NCBI RefSeq assembly: GCF_950295315.1
Contig: NC_080164.1
Coordinates: 57,489,296-57,553,295 of the forward strand
Direction of reading: 5' to 3'
Origin: Erinaceus europaeus
Lineage: Eukaryota > Chordata > Mammalia > Eulipotyphla > Erinaceidae
DNA length: 64,000 bases
Each line of letters opens with the position of its first letter. Position 1 is the first letter of the stretch. Of this stretch, positions 44,736 through 57,445 are shown piece after piece. The notes under the pieces were generated by a model, which did no database searches, was not told the DNA's origin, and saw nothing but the letters and a program-made list of their open reading frames with translations. The position numbers were made by a program, and so were the translations under genes.

Positions 44736-46155
44736 CTGTTTTTGGTATGTTCCTAGGGACCCATGACTTTCATCATTCTTGCTTGAGTTTGATAGCTAAC
44801 ATAGAGTAGACAAAAATTTTTTCTGGGAATATACTGTCAGAGTTGAGAATAGAGCTAGAAAATTAGATTAAAGAAAAGATTATCTCACAACCTTGAAGAA
44901 AATCTGTGAATAAAATCAACATAAAATTATTTACCCTATCTACCTGTCTTAGGGCCCATATATAGTCATATTTAGTTTAGGGGCCTGTGTATTCTCTGAC
45001 TCCTTTCAGTCTGAGCTCTCAGTTCATGGTCACAGCTGGAAATAGTCTAGGCTGCACTCATTTCCAGACCAGTCTTCCTAGACTGACAGGGTAGGGTGAT
45101 CCAGCCTCCCTTCATAGAATGCGGAAGTCCCTACTATTGGGATTAGTCTTCATTATTCACACATTAATTTTATATCACATTATAACGTTTTTCTATAATT
45201 GCATTGAGAAGTCCTTTTGTTTGCATCCTAATTTAAAAAATACCAATATAAAAGCAATGTCTGTCCTACCCTTATTTTCATTTATTTCCCTTTTTCTTCC
45301 CCCCTACTATACTAGCTTTTGCACATGTTAGGTACTCAGTAAGTATTTGATTTACTTTTTATTTGAAATTTTATGCCCTTCTTATATATTCATTTCCTCC
45401 AGCAAATACTTTCTCTTAGTGTTAAACACTCTGAAATTCTCAGGTATTGAAACATTATAATCCTCCTATAAGATAAATGAAACTCTTCTCTTGCCCTGGG
45501 CAGTGGAGCAGGTATCACTCTATGAAGGCAAAATTTTCTACTTAGAAGATCAGCAGAGGAGATATATCTCTGGAGGTAACAATGACATGAGGAGAAATGG
45601 GAGAAAGTGGCAGATAAAAAATAAAAGAGTAGATCGAGGAAGCAAGAGAGGAAGAAGAGAGAAAGAACTAGAAAAGTGGTTATTTTGTTTACAAATTGCA
45701 ATTATTAATTGTGCATACTGATATATTAAAGTCAGATTGAATGACACTCATTCAGCAGTTCTAAAAATATACAATTTTTGATGAGTAATTTTGAGCTCCT
45801 ATGCATGCTTTCTTATTGAGAAAGTGAGTTTTTATCGAAACAATTATCAGTAGTGGTATCAGATTGCTGGGCCTCTTCTGCAATCATCATCAAATAAGGA
45901 CTCCTAGTAACTTTTTTTTTTCTAAAACTAAGCAATAGTTTTTTGTAAGTTGTCCCATCTTATTTTCCTGGATCAAATTCAGAGGTGTTTCATCGTTTTG
46001 GTTATAGAAATGCAATCATGAACATCTCAGTTAAAAACCATCTTCTTCTACTAAATTATTGTATGTTATCAGACAAGTGATTCATTATTTTGGAGTACTA
46101 CTTCTATTTTTAAAGTGAGAAGAATAATATTTACTTATGTATTTATAAAATACCA
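44736..46155. other. unique sequence, possible L2/MIR end near 45300-45350
   Basis: TTAGGTACTCAGTAAGTATTT at 45328-45348 resembles the conserved end of L2 or MIR (GGTGCTCAATAAATATTTG). Otherwise nothing recognised. The purine-rich stretch 45590-45680 gives only spurious frames. Confidence 0.4.
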
Positions 46156-46159
46156 TTTT

Positions 46160-46290
46160 TGTTTGGTTTTGGATGTCTCCAGGGATCACTATTTTGAGTT
46201 GATTTTTCAGCTGGAGACAGAGGGGAAGAGAAACCCCAGAACTGAAGCTCACATCAGTGTGGTGGGGGCCAGGCTCTAACTTGCATAAAA
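46160..46290 (-). mobile_element. family B SINE, diverged
   Basis: TCTCCAGGGATCACTATTTT, GGAGACAGAGGGGAAGAGA and GGGGGCCAGGCTCTAACTTG, the reverse-complement B-box region. The head is partly lost. Confidence 0.55.
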
Positions 46291-46613
46291 GATATTCTGT
46301 GAATGTTCATTTCAACTAAGAATCTTTTACTGTTACAAAAAGCTTAGTGAAAAGTTTTGAATGGTATACATTATTATACACAGTCACAGTTGACTTAATT
46401 CTATTATGATTTATCTATGTAAAACATGCTTATAGTTCATAATTTTTAAGAATCTAAAAATAATCTTCGCATTATATATCAGTTTAATTAGTTCAAGTAA
46501 ATAAGCCATTGGACTAAAGTGGTTCAAATGCCAGGGGAGAGTACATAAGTAAACCATAATCAAATCCTGTAAAGGCATCAATGTCATGAAATCAAAATGT
46601 TGAGAGTGACTGG
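46291..46613. other. unique AT-rich sequence
   Basis: Immediately precedes the 3' end of L1-B. Notably there is no T run here, so L1-B has no recognisable poly(A) tail. Confidence 0.45.
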
Positions 46614-47917
46614 TAGGAGGGGTAAAACTCCACACAATTCCCACCACCCAATCTCCATAACCAACCCCCTCCCCTGATAGCTTTCCCATTCTCTATCCCT
46701 CTGGAAGCATGGACCCCCAGGGTCATTGACGGTTGCAGAAGGTAGAAGGTCTGGCTTCTGTACTTGTTTCCTCGCTGAACATGGGCGTTGACTGATCAGT
46801 CCATACTCCCAGTCTGCCTCTCTCTTTCCCTAGTAGGGTGTGTCTCTGGGGAAGCTGAGCTCCAGGACACACTGGTGGGGTCTTCAATCCAGGGAAGCCT
46901 GGCCAGCATCCTGGTGGCATCTGGAACCTGGTGATTGAAAAGAGAGTTAACATACGAAGCCAAACAAATTGTTGAGCAATCATGGACCCAAAGCTTGGAA
47001 TAGTGGAGAGGAAGTGTTAGGGGGATACTCACTGCAAACTCTAGTGTACTTCTGCTTTCAGGTATATATTTTGCAGTAGTTTATGGATACGTGTGAACGT
47101 AAGTTCTCTCTCACAGAAACTGGTGTATATCTAGGTGATGGGACTTTGTTAGAAAGTGAACCACCTGAGATGAAATTAGAGTGTACTATAAAAGGAAAGA
47201 TCTCACCCGAGTAATGAAGCTGAAGGGTTGTCATTCCACACGTGAAGTCTCTGGACACAGTCTGAGCTGAAGCATGTTGAGGTGGCAATCGTTGCATTGG
47301 TTAGGTTGTGATCGGCGGATGCAATATTATTTGGTATGGATTGGGAGACGCATATGGGAAAGTGGACCCTATCCAAGGGTTCCAGGACTGGGGGAAGTAG
47401 GGGCTCTATCTATAGTGGAGATGTGAGGTTCCTGGTGTCTTAGGGTTCCAAAAGATAATCGATAGTTAATGTTATCATCACATTATTTGGTAATTGGGTT
47501 AACTTTGAAAAGTCCTTTTGTTATGGTTTGCTGTACAGTATCCAGTATCTTGTATATAGCTATGCTATTGGATGCTTCTAATCTACTTGGTCTAGGCTTT
47601 TGAGAGAGCCCGCATATCAAATACACAGCCTATATATTAAAAAGATTCAGTTTGTGTTTTGAAAAACTTTGAGACATACAATTGATTTTCCCCCTCTCAT
47701 ATTAATCAATTACTGATTTATATGTCTACATTTTGCTAGGTGTGTACATAAACACCATTCCCACCACCAAAAGACTGTGACCCATCCCTCCCAACCACTC
47801 CCACCCCCCACTGGCCCAGGAAGCTGCATGACACCCCTCACCACAGGATTTTACTTTGGTGCCCTACTTACAGATTGATCAGGTCCTGCTTTTAGTTTCC
47901 CTTTCAGATCTTCTTAG

Positions 47918-50900
47918 TCAACTTCTGTTGATGAGTGGGATCATCCCATACTCATCTTTATCTTTCTGACTTAGTTCACTTAACATAATTCCTTCTAGCT
48001 CTGTCCAAGATGGGTCAGAGAAGGTGGGTTCATAGTTCTTGATAGCTGCATAGTATTCCATTGTGTATATATATCACAGCTTTCTCAGCCACTCATCTGT
48101 TGTTGGGCACCTGGGTTGCTTCCAGGTTTTAGCTATTATGAATTGTGCTGCTATGAACATAGGAGTACATACCTCTTTTTGGTTGGGTGTTATGGAGTCC
48201 TTGGGCTATATCCCCAGGAGAGGAATTACTGGATCATATGGAAGGTCCATGTCTAGCCTTGAGAGAGTTTTCCAGTCTGCTCTCCACAGAGGCTGTACTA
48301 ATTTACATTCCCACTAGCAATGTAAAAGGGTTCCTCTGTCCCCACATCCTCTCCAGCATTTGTTGCTGCTGTCCTTTTTGATGTATGCCATTCTTACAGG
48401 AGTGAGGTGGTATCTTAGTGTTGTCTTAATTTGCATTTCTCTGAGAATCAGTGACCTAGAGCAGTTTTTCATATGTTTGTTAGCCTTTTTTATCTCCTCT
48501 GTAGTAAATGTTTTGTTCATATCCTCTGCCCATTTTTGGATGGGGTCATTTGCTTTTTTGGTGCTAAGTTTGCTGAGCTCTTTATATATTTTGGTAATTA
48601 GTTTCTTGTCTGATGTCTGGCATGTGAAGATCTTCTCCCATTCTGTGAGGGGTCTCTCTATTTGTTTAATAGTTTCTTTGGATGTGCAGAAGCTTTTCAA
48701 TTTGATGTAGTCCCATTGGTTTGTTTCTGCTTTAGTCTTCCTTGCAATTGGGTTTGATTCATCAAAGATGTCCTTGAAGTGTAGGTGGGAAAGTGTTTTA
48801 CCAATGTTTTCCTCTAAGTATTTGATTGTTTCTGGTCTGACATCTAGGTCTTTGATCCATTTGGAGTTGATTTTTGTTTCTGGTGAGATAAAGTTTTTCA
48901 ACTTCATTCCTCTGCATGTTACAACCCTGTTTTCCCAGCACCATTTATTGAAGAGAGCCTCCTTTTTCCATTTAATGCTTTGGGCCCCCTTATCAAAGAT
49001 TAGATGTCTATAGGTGTGGGGATTTATTTCTGTGCTTTCAATTCTGTTCCACTGGTCTGTGTGCCTATTTTTGTTCCAGTACCATGCTGTTTTGATGATG
49101 ATGGCTTTATAATATAGTTTAAGGTCTGGGAGTGTGATGACTCCATTTCTGTTTCTATTCCTCAAAATGGTTTTGGCAATTCTAGGTGTTTTTAGGTTCC
49201 AGATAAATGATTGTAGTGTTTGTTCTATTCTTTTAAAGAAGCTTGGTGGAACTTTGATGGAAGTTTTTTACATTAAATTTGTATATGGCTCTGGGGAGAA
49301 TATTCATTTTGATGATATTTATTCTTCCAATCCATGAGCATGGGATATCTATCCATTTCTTGGTATCAGTTTCTATTTCCTTGAGTAGCAACTCATAGTT
49401 TTCAGCATACAAGTCTCTCACTTCTTTGGTCAACTTTATTCCTAGGTATTTGATTGATTTTGCTGAAACAGTAAATGGGAGTGATTTCTGGATGTCTTCT
49501 TCTTCAGATTTAGTGTTTGCATAAAGAAATGCCACCGATTTTTGTACATTGCTTCTGTAGCCTTATACCTTGCTATATTGCCTAATACCTTCCAGTAATT
49601 TTCTACTGGATTCTTTAGGTCTTTCTAAGTATACTATCATATCATCTGCAAATAGTGAGAGCTTTACTTTCTCCCTTCCATCTGTGTTCCTTTGATTTCT
49701 TTCTCTTGCCTGATTGCTATGGCAAGAACTTCCAATACTATGTTGAAGAGTAACAGTGACAGTGGACAGCCCTTTCTAGTCCCAGATCTGAGGGGAAATG
49801 CTTTCAACTTCTGTCCATTGAGTATAATGTTGGCTGTAGTTTTGCTATATATAGACTCCACTATCTTTAGGAATTTCCCATCTATTCCCATTTTTTGTAG
49901 AGTTTTGAGTATGAATGGGTGTTGGATTTTGTCAAAGGCTTTCTCTGCATCTATTGAGATAATCATGTAGTTTTTGGCTTTGCTTTTAGTGATGTGGTGA
50001 ATGACATTGATTGACTTATGGATGTTGAACCAACCTTGCATTCCTGGGATGAATCCCATTTGGTCATGATGAACAATCTTTTTGATATGTTGCTGTATCC
50101 GGTTGGCCAAGATATTGTATAATATTTTGGTATCTATGTTCATCACAGATATTGGTCTCTAGTTTTCCTTTTTTGTTCTGTCCCTATCAGCTTTTGGTAT
50201 CAGGGTGATGTTGGCTTCATAGAAGGTGGAAGGGAGTATTCCTGTTTCTTCAATCTTATAGAAAAGCTTCAGAAGGATGGGTACTAACTGTTTCCTGAAA
50301 GTTTTGTAGAAATCGTTTGTGAAGCCATCTGGTCCAGGACTTTTGTTGTTGGGAAGATTCTTAATAACGGTTTCAATTTCTTTGTCTGTGATTGGTACAT
50401 TTATATTTTGTAGTTCTTCTTGGTTCAGTTTTGGAAGGGCATATGTTTCTAGGAATTGTTCCATTTCTTCCAGATTCTCTAGCTTGGTGGCATATAGTTC
50501 TTTATAGAAGTTTCACGGGATTCTCTGGATTTCTGTGGTGTCAGTTGTGATATCTCCTGCATCGTTTACAATTCTATTAATTTGAGTCTTCTCTCTTTTT
50601 TGTTTGGTGAGTCTGGCTAGGGGTTTGTCAATTTTGTTTAATCTTTCAAAGAACCAACATTTGGCTTCATTGATCTTTTGTATGGTTCTTTTATTTTCAA
50701 TGTTGTTTATTTCTGCTCTAACTTTAGTGATTTCTGTCCTTCTGGTTGCTTTAGGGTTCCTTTGTTCCTCTTCCTCTAAGTCCTTGAGGTGTGCAGTAAG
50801 GTCGTTCATTTGGGCTTCTTCTTGGTGTTTAATATGTGATTGTATGGCTATAAGTTTCCCTCTCTGTACTGCTTTAGCTGTGTCCCAAATATTTTGATAG

Positions 50901-51742
50901 GTTGTGTCTTCATTTTCATTAGTTTCCAGGAACATTTGAATTTCCTACTTGAGTGAGTCTCTGACCCAGTGGTTCTTAAGGAGCATGTTGTTTAGTTTCC
51001 AAATTCTATGTCTTTTAATAATTTTCCATTTGTTGTTAAATGTTGGTTTTACTCCACTGTGGTCCGAGAAGATACTTGGGATGATTTCAATGCTCTTGAA
51101 TTTATTGATGCTGTCTTTGTGGCCTAACATGTGGTCTATCCTTGAGTATGTGTTATGTGGATTTGAAAAGAAGGTGTATTCCAGTTTTTTGGGATGGAGG
51201 AGTCTGAAAATGTCCAAGAGGTCTAGTCTGTCGATCTCTTCATTCAATTCTCTTGTATCTTTATTCGTTCTCTGCTTTGTTGATCTGTCTAAGTGTGAGA
51301 GTTGGGTATTGAAGTCTCCCACTATTATTGTATTACTATTGATGTATTTTTGAAATTCTTTCAGTAGGTGCTTAATGTATTTAGATGGCCCCTCATTGGG
51401 TGCATAGATGTTAATAATTGTTAAGTGTTCTTGGCTTGATCCTCTAATCATTCTGTAATGTCCTTGCCTATCTTTTATTACTTTATTTAATTTAAAATCT
51501 ATCGTGACTGAGATGAGAATGGCTGTTCCTGCCCTTTTTTGTGGTCCGTTAGCCTGTATGATAGTTTTCCATCCTTTCACTTTAAGTCTATGTTTATCTT
51601 GTTGTGACAGGTGGGATTCTAACAAGCAGCATATGGTTGGGTTATGTTTTCTGATCCATCCCCCCACCCTGTGCCTTTTGATGGGTGAGTTTAAGCCATT
51701 GACATTTATTGATATTATGAATTTAATGTATTGTAGTGCCAT
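47918..51742 (-). pseudogene. L1-B ORF2, several stops and frameshifts
   Basis: The span from ATG (MALQYIKFIISINVNG) to the stop equivalent is 3825 bp, the same as in L1-A. The endonuclease is open for 265 codons (51742-50945), including GDFNTQLSHLDRST, which L1-A has lost to a frameshift. Later pieces cover the linker (50935-50513), [10 protein letters not shown] (50464-50159), the palm (50146-49664) and the C terminus (49165-48314), ending at a TGG-to-TAG nonsense change inside the cysteine motif (GTLLHC then stop). Another stop (ATTTCCTACTTGAG) is near 50945. Confidence 0.88.
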
Positions 51743-52460
51743 TGTTCAAAAAAAAATTTTTTTTGCTCTGATATATTGCAAGTATTATAGTGATGTTCTT
51801 GTTTTTAAGAGGTCTTTCAGAACCTCTTTCAGGGCTGGCTTGGTGATGGTTGCCCTTTAACTGTTGTTTATTCAAGAAGGTTTTGATCCCTCCATCTAGT
51901 TTGAATGAAAGTCTAGCAGGATATATTATCCTTGGTTGAAACCCTTTTTCATTCAGGGCTCGATAGATATCTTGCCACTCCCTTCTGGCTTCCCCTTCCT
52001 CTCTTTCTTCCTCTGGCATGCCAATTACATGAATGTTACTTCTTTTGAGATCATCCCATATGTCTCTGTTGTTGTTTTCAGTGTCTCTGATTCTCTTTTT
52101 ATGCTCTTTCACCTCTTTCTTCGTTTTCTCTAACTCATCCTCTGTCTGACTAATTCTGTTTTCTGCTTCTGTTAGTCTGCTTTCCCTTGCCTCAGCTTCT
52201 TTCTTCATTACAGCTATTTCAGCTTTCAGTTCTCTAATTGCCTCAAGATAATCAGTATTTTCCTTGGGGGTCTCAACTGTTGCTTCCCTAATACTGCCAT
52301 TCCTTTCCTCCAATGTTGTTTTCATTTCTGTGCCTAATAAGTTTATTATTGCTTGCATACTTTTCTTATCTATGGTTACTTCTGGCTGATTTGTAGTTTC
52401 TTCTGGGCTCTTTTCTTCATTCATTGGAGTAGCAGTTTTATTTGTTTTTGATCTACCCAT
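51723..52460 (-). pseudogene. L1-B ORF1 with in-frame internal deletion
   Basis: The start (MGRSKTNKTATPMNEEKS) and coiled coil are intact, without the L1-A frameshift. Residues then pass from EEEREEGEA directly to RREWQDIYRALNEKG. About 255 bp (85 codons) present in L1-A at 7658-7912 are missing, removing most of the RRM-like domain but keeping frame. The deletion ends share a short GCTT/GGCTTCC homology. A 2-bp loss near 51858 shifts the last 40 residues past the normal stop, so this frame runs over the ORF2 start. Confidence 0.85.
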
Positions 52461-53606
52461 TCTTTTGATTTATGTGTTTCCTTTTTTTATGCTCTGTTGT
52501 TCCTCAGTTGTTGTGTCTTGAGTATAAGTAACACTGTACTAAATACCTTTATGACAATTGCACTCACCAACCTCAGGAATTACAATAGCAACTGAAGCAT
52601 GTATTGAAGTAGTTTAATCATTACCAGTTAGCCAATTTCTCCAATCCGTGAAAAAATAGTAACAAAATCCCAGTGAAGAAAGAGAAAAGAAAGAAAGGAT
52701 AGCATGAATAGACAGTTATGCAAATCTACTATCCATTGTATATTCTAGGGGTAACAAGAGGGTAAAGGGAAGTAGAGCAGAGATACACACATAGAGAGTC
52801 CACTCTGAGTCAGATTTCTTCACCAAAATAATTCACAAATTCAGAAAGGCATAGAAGAAGGAAGAAGTGTATGACAAGATTAAAAAAAAAGAGAGAGAGA
52901 GAGACGAGAGATAGAAAAGGGAAAAGATAAGAAAAAGAGCTGTAATTAAAGAGCAGTGAAAGGAAATTCCCAAATGTGTGTCAGTGAATTCAAAAAAGCA
53001 CACTGTGTTGTGGGGTCTGGGGTCTGTGACTTTGGAAGCTATAGGATTAAGGAAGAAGGGATGACAAGAATGAGAAAAAGAAAAAAAAAGAAAGAGAGAG
53101 AGAAAAAAGAACAAGATAAGAAAAAGAACAGTCATAAAAGGGCAGTGAAAGGAAAGGGTTTTTTTTTTGTATTTATTTTTAATTATTTAATTAGCTATGC
53201 CGGGTGAGGTGGTGGGCGTTGGCTACTTAGAAAGAAAAAGTCCAGAGGTTTCAGAAGAGTATAGACTTAGAATTAATAATACTCCCTGGTGGGGCAGTAA
53301 TTTGGTAAAGAAAAGGAGTTCCCCTACCCTGCTAGGAGCTGGTGCCCAGGGACTGGTTATGGGGGGGGGGGGGCAGGAAGGAGGTATGCTTGAAAATTAA
53401 GAGGAAGAAAAAAAATTGTCTTCCCTTTTTTTCCCTACTCTAATTCTTAACCCAAATTAAGTTATAGTCACCTCCTTGGTGTTACTGCTAGGACCTCTTA
53501 TTGCCTGGCCTGCTAAAGGCAGAAAATCCTACTGTTTCCAGGAGATGTGGTCAGAGCTCAGCCACTAGCAGCTTCTCAGTCCGCCATCTTCTGGGAAACT
53601 CCCTCT
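52461..53606 (-). promoter_or_regulatory. L1-B 5' UTR with single promoter unit
   Basis: Matches the inner part of the L1-A 5' UTR. The unit TACTCTAATTCTTAACCCAA at 53438-53457 to the YY1-like CCGCCATCTT at 53581-53590 is present once. GA/A-rich tracts at 52890-52920 and 53080-53130. Confidence 0.7.
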
Positions 53607-54000
53607 GCATTTCTTTATATGTCTTATCCCTCCAATTGCTTGTTTCATACTAGAATTGAAAATTTTTCATATAAATTCTTAAATTCTTTACTATGCCTCA
53701 GCTTATTTTTAACACATATGAATAAAAATGTATGGTCATAACTATTTACAGTAATTTGATGTGGCTGGTAATGTGTTGTTTTTCTAGATACTTATAGGCT
53801 TTTAATACATTGTTTTTCAATTTATTTTTATTGTAGTGTTGTGCCTAATGGACCAGTCCGTATATCATAATAAGTATAATATCTATTCTTTTTTTTCTTT
53901 TTTAAAAAAATAGTTGAATTAAAATGTTATTACATTGCTTTAATGAACCCAGTTCATTAGCAGTCCAGCCAAAATATAATAAACATACGTTTTAAACTGT
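53607..54000. other. unique AT-rich sequence
   Basis: No repeat or gene named. Confidence 0.4.
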
Positions 54001-54004
54001 AATT

Positions 54005-54510
54005 TTAGGCTGAGGAGATAGCATAAGTGTTAAGCAAAACACTATCATCCCAAGGTTCTTTTTTCTTTATTTAATTTATTTTCCTTTTTGTTGCCCTTTT
54101 AAAATTATTGTTATTGTAGTTATTATTGTTGTTGTTATTGATGTCATCATTGTTAGATAGGACAGAGAGAAATGGAGAGAGGAGGGGAAGTCAGAGAGGG
54201 AGAGAAAAAGACACCTGCAGACCTGTTTCACCGCCTATGAAGCCACTCCCCTGCAGTTGGGGAATTGGGGGCTCAAACCAGGATCCTTATGCTGGTCCTT
54301 GCGTTTTGCACCATGTGTACTTAACCTACTGTGATACTGCCTGACTCCTCATCCCAAGGTTCTGAGGTAGGCTCAATCCCCAGCACCACGGTAAACAAGA
54401 ACTAATATTCTTGCATATCTATTATCAGTCAATCAATCTATATATCTATCTATTGTCAAACATCTATCTCTTTTTGTATCTCTCACTAAAAAAATAAAAT
54501 ATTTTAATCT
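54005..54510 (+). mobile_element. family B SINE split by a family A SINE
   Basis: The head GGCTGAGGAGATAGCATAAG at 54008-54027 breaks at 54059 and resumes at 54349 with GAGGTAGGCTCAATCCCCAG and a CTATCT-rich body. ATCCCAAGGTTCT is duplicated on both sides of the inserted SINE. Confidence 0.85.
54061..54348 (-). mobile_element. family A SINE inserted in family B SINE
   Basis: Full reverse-complement copy from TTTCCTTTTTGTTGCCC to ACTGCCTGACTCCTC. The duplication ATCCCAAGGTTCT (about 54047-54060 and 54349-54362) shows that the A copy is the younger one. Confidence 0.92.
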
Positions 54511-54514
54511 TAAT

Positions 54515-54598
54515 TTTTAAATATTTTTATTTAGAAACAGTTTAATTTCCAGAGTACTACTCTTGGATATGCAGTGCTGGGGATAGAACCTATGGTTT
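54515..54598 (-). mobile_element. family B SINE fragment
   Basis: TTTATTTAGAAACAGTTTAA and GCAGTGCTGGGGATAGAACC, the reverse-complement body and B box. The head is replaced by the following L1 tail. Confidence 0.6.
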
Positions 54599-54800
54599 TT
54601 AAAAAAATTTTATTTATAAAAAGGAAACACTGACCAAAAAACCCATAAGATTAGAGGGGTACAACTCCACACAATTCCCACCACCAGAATTCCTTATCCC
54701 ATCCCTTTCCCTGATAGCTTTCCTATTTGTTATCCCTCTGGGAGTATGGACTCAGGGTCACCTATGGCTTCTTACATGCAAACCATAATTTCTGCTGACT
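54599..54800 (-). mobile_element. 5'-truncated L1 3' end
   Basis: ACCCATAAGATTAGAGGGGT then ACAACTCCACACAATTCCCA and CTGGGAGTATGGACTCAGG match the shared L1 3' UTR end. Similarity fades after about 54800, possibly continuing as an older 3' UTR to 55050. Confidence 0.8.
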
Positions 54801-57320
54801 GAATCACCTGTCTGACTACAAATTTATTACTGCTTATCACTTCTTAGTTTTCATAAACTATTGTGTTTTATGATGTACACAGATAGGTGTGCATGGAATG
54901 CCCAGGGGCATTGTAGATAGTACCTATGGCTATGCATAACTTTCTTTTAGTTTATTATGCCTACATAACTATGTGGTCTTGTGTAATTTAATTATTCAAC
55001 TGAAATTCTAAACCTCAGCAATCATAAAAACTTTGGTGGTTTGTACCAGGTGCTGTGATGTAATTTACTATTCATTTGGTACAAAAATCCCATTTATATA
55101 TTAACTCTGCCTCTGTTCTTTCTCATTAGTCTGTGACAATTAATGTAGAACATTATTCCACCACACTGTCATTTCCAAGATGTCAAAACATTCTAGATTT
55201 ATTAAATAAATTATGAAACTAAAATCCTAGTCTGTGAAAATATCTTTCAATTGTAGTTGATCACCGTAAAAGATAAGTTTTGTCTTTGTAATTAGTAGAA
55301 GAATTTAACAAGAGTACAATAGAAGACACATGGTGATCATTGTCTCATTAACATTAGGACATATAACCTAAAGTTAGTCAGAAATGTTCTATATATGATC
55401 ACTGGGTATCATAATAATTCAGAATTGCCTATAAGCCTGAGCACTGAAATCATCTAAGAATTCTTAGTTATAATGTGTTCTAGTAGTTGATTCAGAATAT
55501 ATATACTCTGCCTTTCCATATTATGATTATAATGAATGTGAAAATGTGGAATTGAAAGAGAAAACTCACCATAGTAGAACTCCCAGATTTTAAACATTAT
55601 GTTTGCAGATTCATATGGATGAGTCAGTGCAGCAGATTTACGCATTCTACTAAGAAGAAGTATTAACTGGAAAATACATGTTTGGATATGTTACTTTTGT
55701 TTTCTATAACTATGCTTTCCCTTTTGTGATTCATTTGTTTTATTATGACTGAGACAAGTTTTTGGTTACATCTTTTCTAAAAATTTTTGAAAGTTAAGGT
55801 TATTGGAATCATGCCCTATAATACACCTGTTCTTAACAGGGCTTTTGTCTGCCTGTGGTGACCCCAAGCCACTTCAAAAGAATCCTGGCTCTGTTTATAC
55901 AGATATTCTCTTGAACTTTTTCCATGGACAGGAGAGTCTTCAATTCTGAAAGGTGTCCTTGTTATGAATTTTAAAATCTGGGAAAGAATGCCAATTTTGA
56001 GTCAGGTTGGCTGATTGTTGGGCCTCATATTTCCACATAAGCCCAAAGCATAAAAGAGAGGAATACTTCAGACTTGGCCAAAAGCACCACTGTGACTTCT
56101 CTGTTTGACTGGACATACAACATGTTGAAATGAGAAAAGCAAAATAGGCACTTAGTACTATGTGTACTTAACTGGGTGTGCCACCACCCACCTTCCACAT
56201 TATACCTTTTTATAATATGTGTTGTACAGTTGTGCTAATTCTCTGAAACTTAATATACTACAGATTATAATTCTAATGTCCATTCTAACATTCCTACTCT
56301 TTTCTTGGCATTACTGCCATTATATTGTCACTAAAATTACAAAAAAAAAAAAATTGCAAGAATTTTGTAGGGGGTTGCAATCCACTCCACTCATTTCTTA
56401 ATGTCAGTGAACCCAAAGGACAACAACCCAGCCATCCCTGTGTGCTGATTTCAAGAGTGACAGCTTCAGAAGAATCCCTGAAACTCTCTTCTGGTCCTCA
56501 GTGTTTCTAATCAGAGGGAAACTTAAAGGAAGAAATATCAGGTAGCAGAAAGGAGAGTTGTAACTTATACACAGGATCAAACTCAAGAAAGAAGAAGCCT
56601 CCACCAGGGCTTCCCTGGCAGAAGTGCTTGGCCAAATAGTAGTTTCTGCTGTCACAGCCCTGTTCCTTCCCTCTATAAAGAACCTCTCCTGTCCCTTGAT
56701 TTCACCAGCCTACTGATGACTTGGTGATCCTGACTTACATCATTTTTTTTTTTCCTATTGAGCTATAGGAAGACTTGCTACAGTAAGGCTCTAATTGCAA
56801 GGAGAGATAAACTGTGTTTAGATACCATCAGGTCTTTTTTGGGTGGGCCTAAACTCTTCATTTTAAGACTTGTTTCCTATGAGAAAACACAAAATTCTGA
56901 ACAGCATCCTTGAAGAAGGCATTTGAAGGAGAACCTGTTCATGATTCAGGGGCCCTTAGCCTAGTAAATTTTCATCATATTCTTTGTGTAAAGCTTTTTA
57001 AAATATTTTTTTTCTGTTACCAGAGTATGGCTGTTTCATTTCTGTCTCTGTACTAGAGGAATCTTGGGACAATGGTTTGTGCTTGGTTCCTGAAAGAACA
57101 CTAGCTAAGACAGCAGTCTTTATAAGAAAAAGATGCTCCATTTTCTTGATTTCTTTTTCTTTCCAATAACAGTTGAAAAGTATGCTGATAAGCATAGTAA
57201 ACAGGTGGTTTTGTGGCTTAGTATAAACTTTAACATAATGTTTCCTTACCTAAGTATGTAAAGCTAGAGTTAACTTCTCTATACATTCCGTGCAATGGAG
57301 AAGGCAGCTAATTTATAGCA
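54801..57320. other. unique sequence with one SINE head remnant
   Basis: No exon or named repeat except 56143-56200, which resembles only the 5' head of a family A SINE in reverse complement (ACTTAACTGGGTGTGCCACC). An A run lies at 56341-56353. Reading frames here have no recognisable family. Confidence 0.4.
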
Positions 57321-57324
57321 GAAG

Positions 57325-57445
57325 TGGTTCTAAAAACTAGGACATTCAGAGTTGAGTCCTAGATCTGCCCCTGCCTTCAGTATGCCAGATATTCAGCTTT
57401 CCTGGAGTCTGACTTCATTACCAATAAAATAGAGCTAATTCTCTA
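57325..57445 (+). mobile_element. MIR remnant
   Basis: GAGTTGAGTCCTAGATCTGC, then TTTCCTGGAGTCTGACTTC and ACCAATAAAATAGAGCTAAT follow the order of the MIR consensus (lesion-rich: CCTGGCTCTGCC, CTCAGTTTCCTCATCTGTAAAATGG). An old mammalian-wide SINE. Confidence 0.5.

Larger units (their letters stand above)
46614..53606 (-). mobile_element. L1-B: near-full-length L1, close relative of L1-A
   Basis: Same subfamily as L1-A, with long stretches almost identical. 3' UTR from GGTAGGAGGGGTAAAACTCC, ORF2 47918-51742, ORF1 about 51723-52460, 5' UTR with one promoter unit ending in CCGCCATCTTCTGGG near 53580-53595. It lacks the outer promoter unit of L1-A, the poly(A) tail and any target-site duplication I can see. 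That suggests the 3' end was trimmed, or a rearrangement. A G run lies at 53360-53373. Confidence 0.9.
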
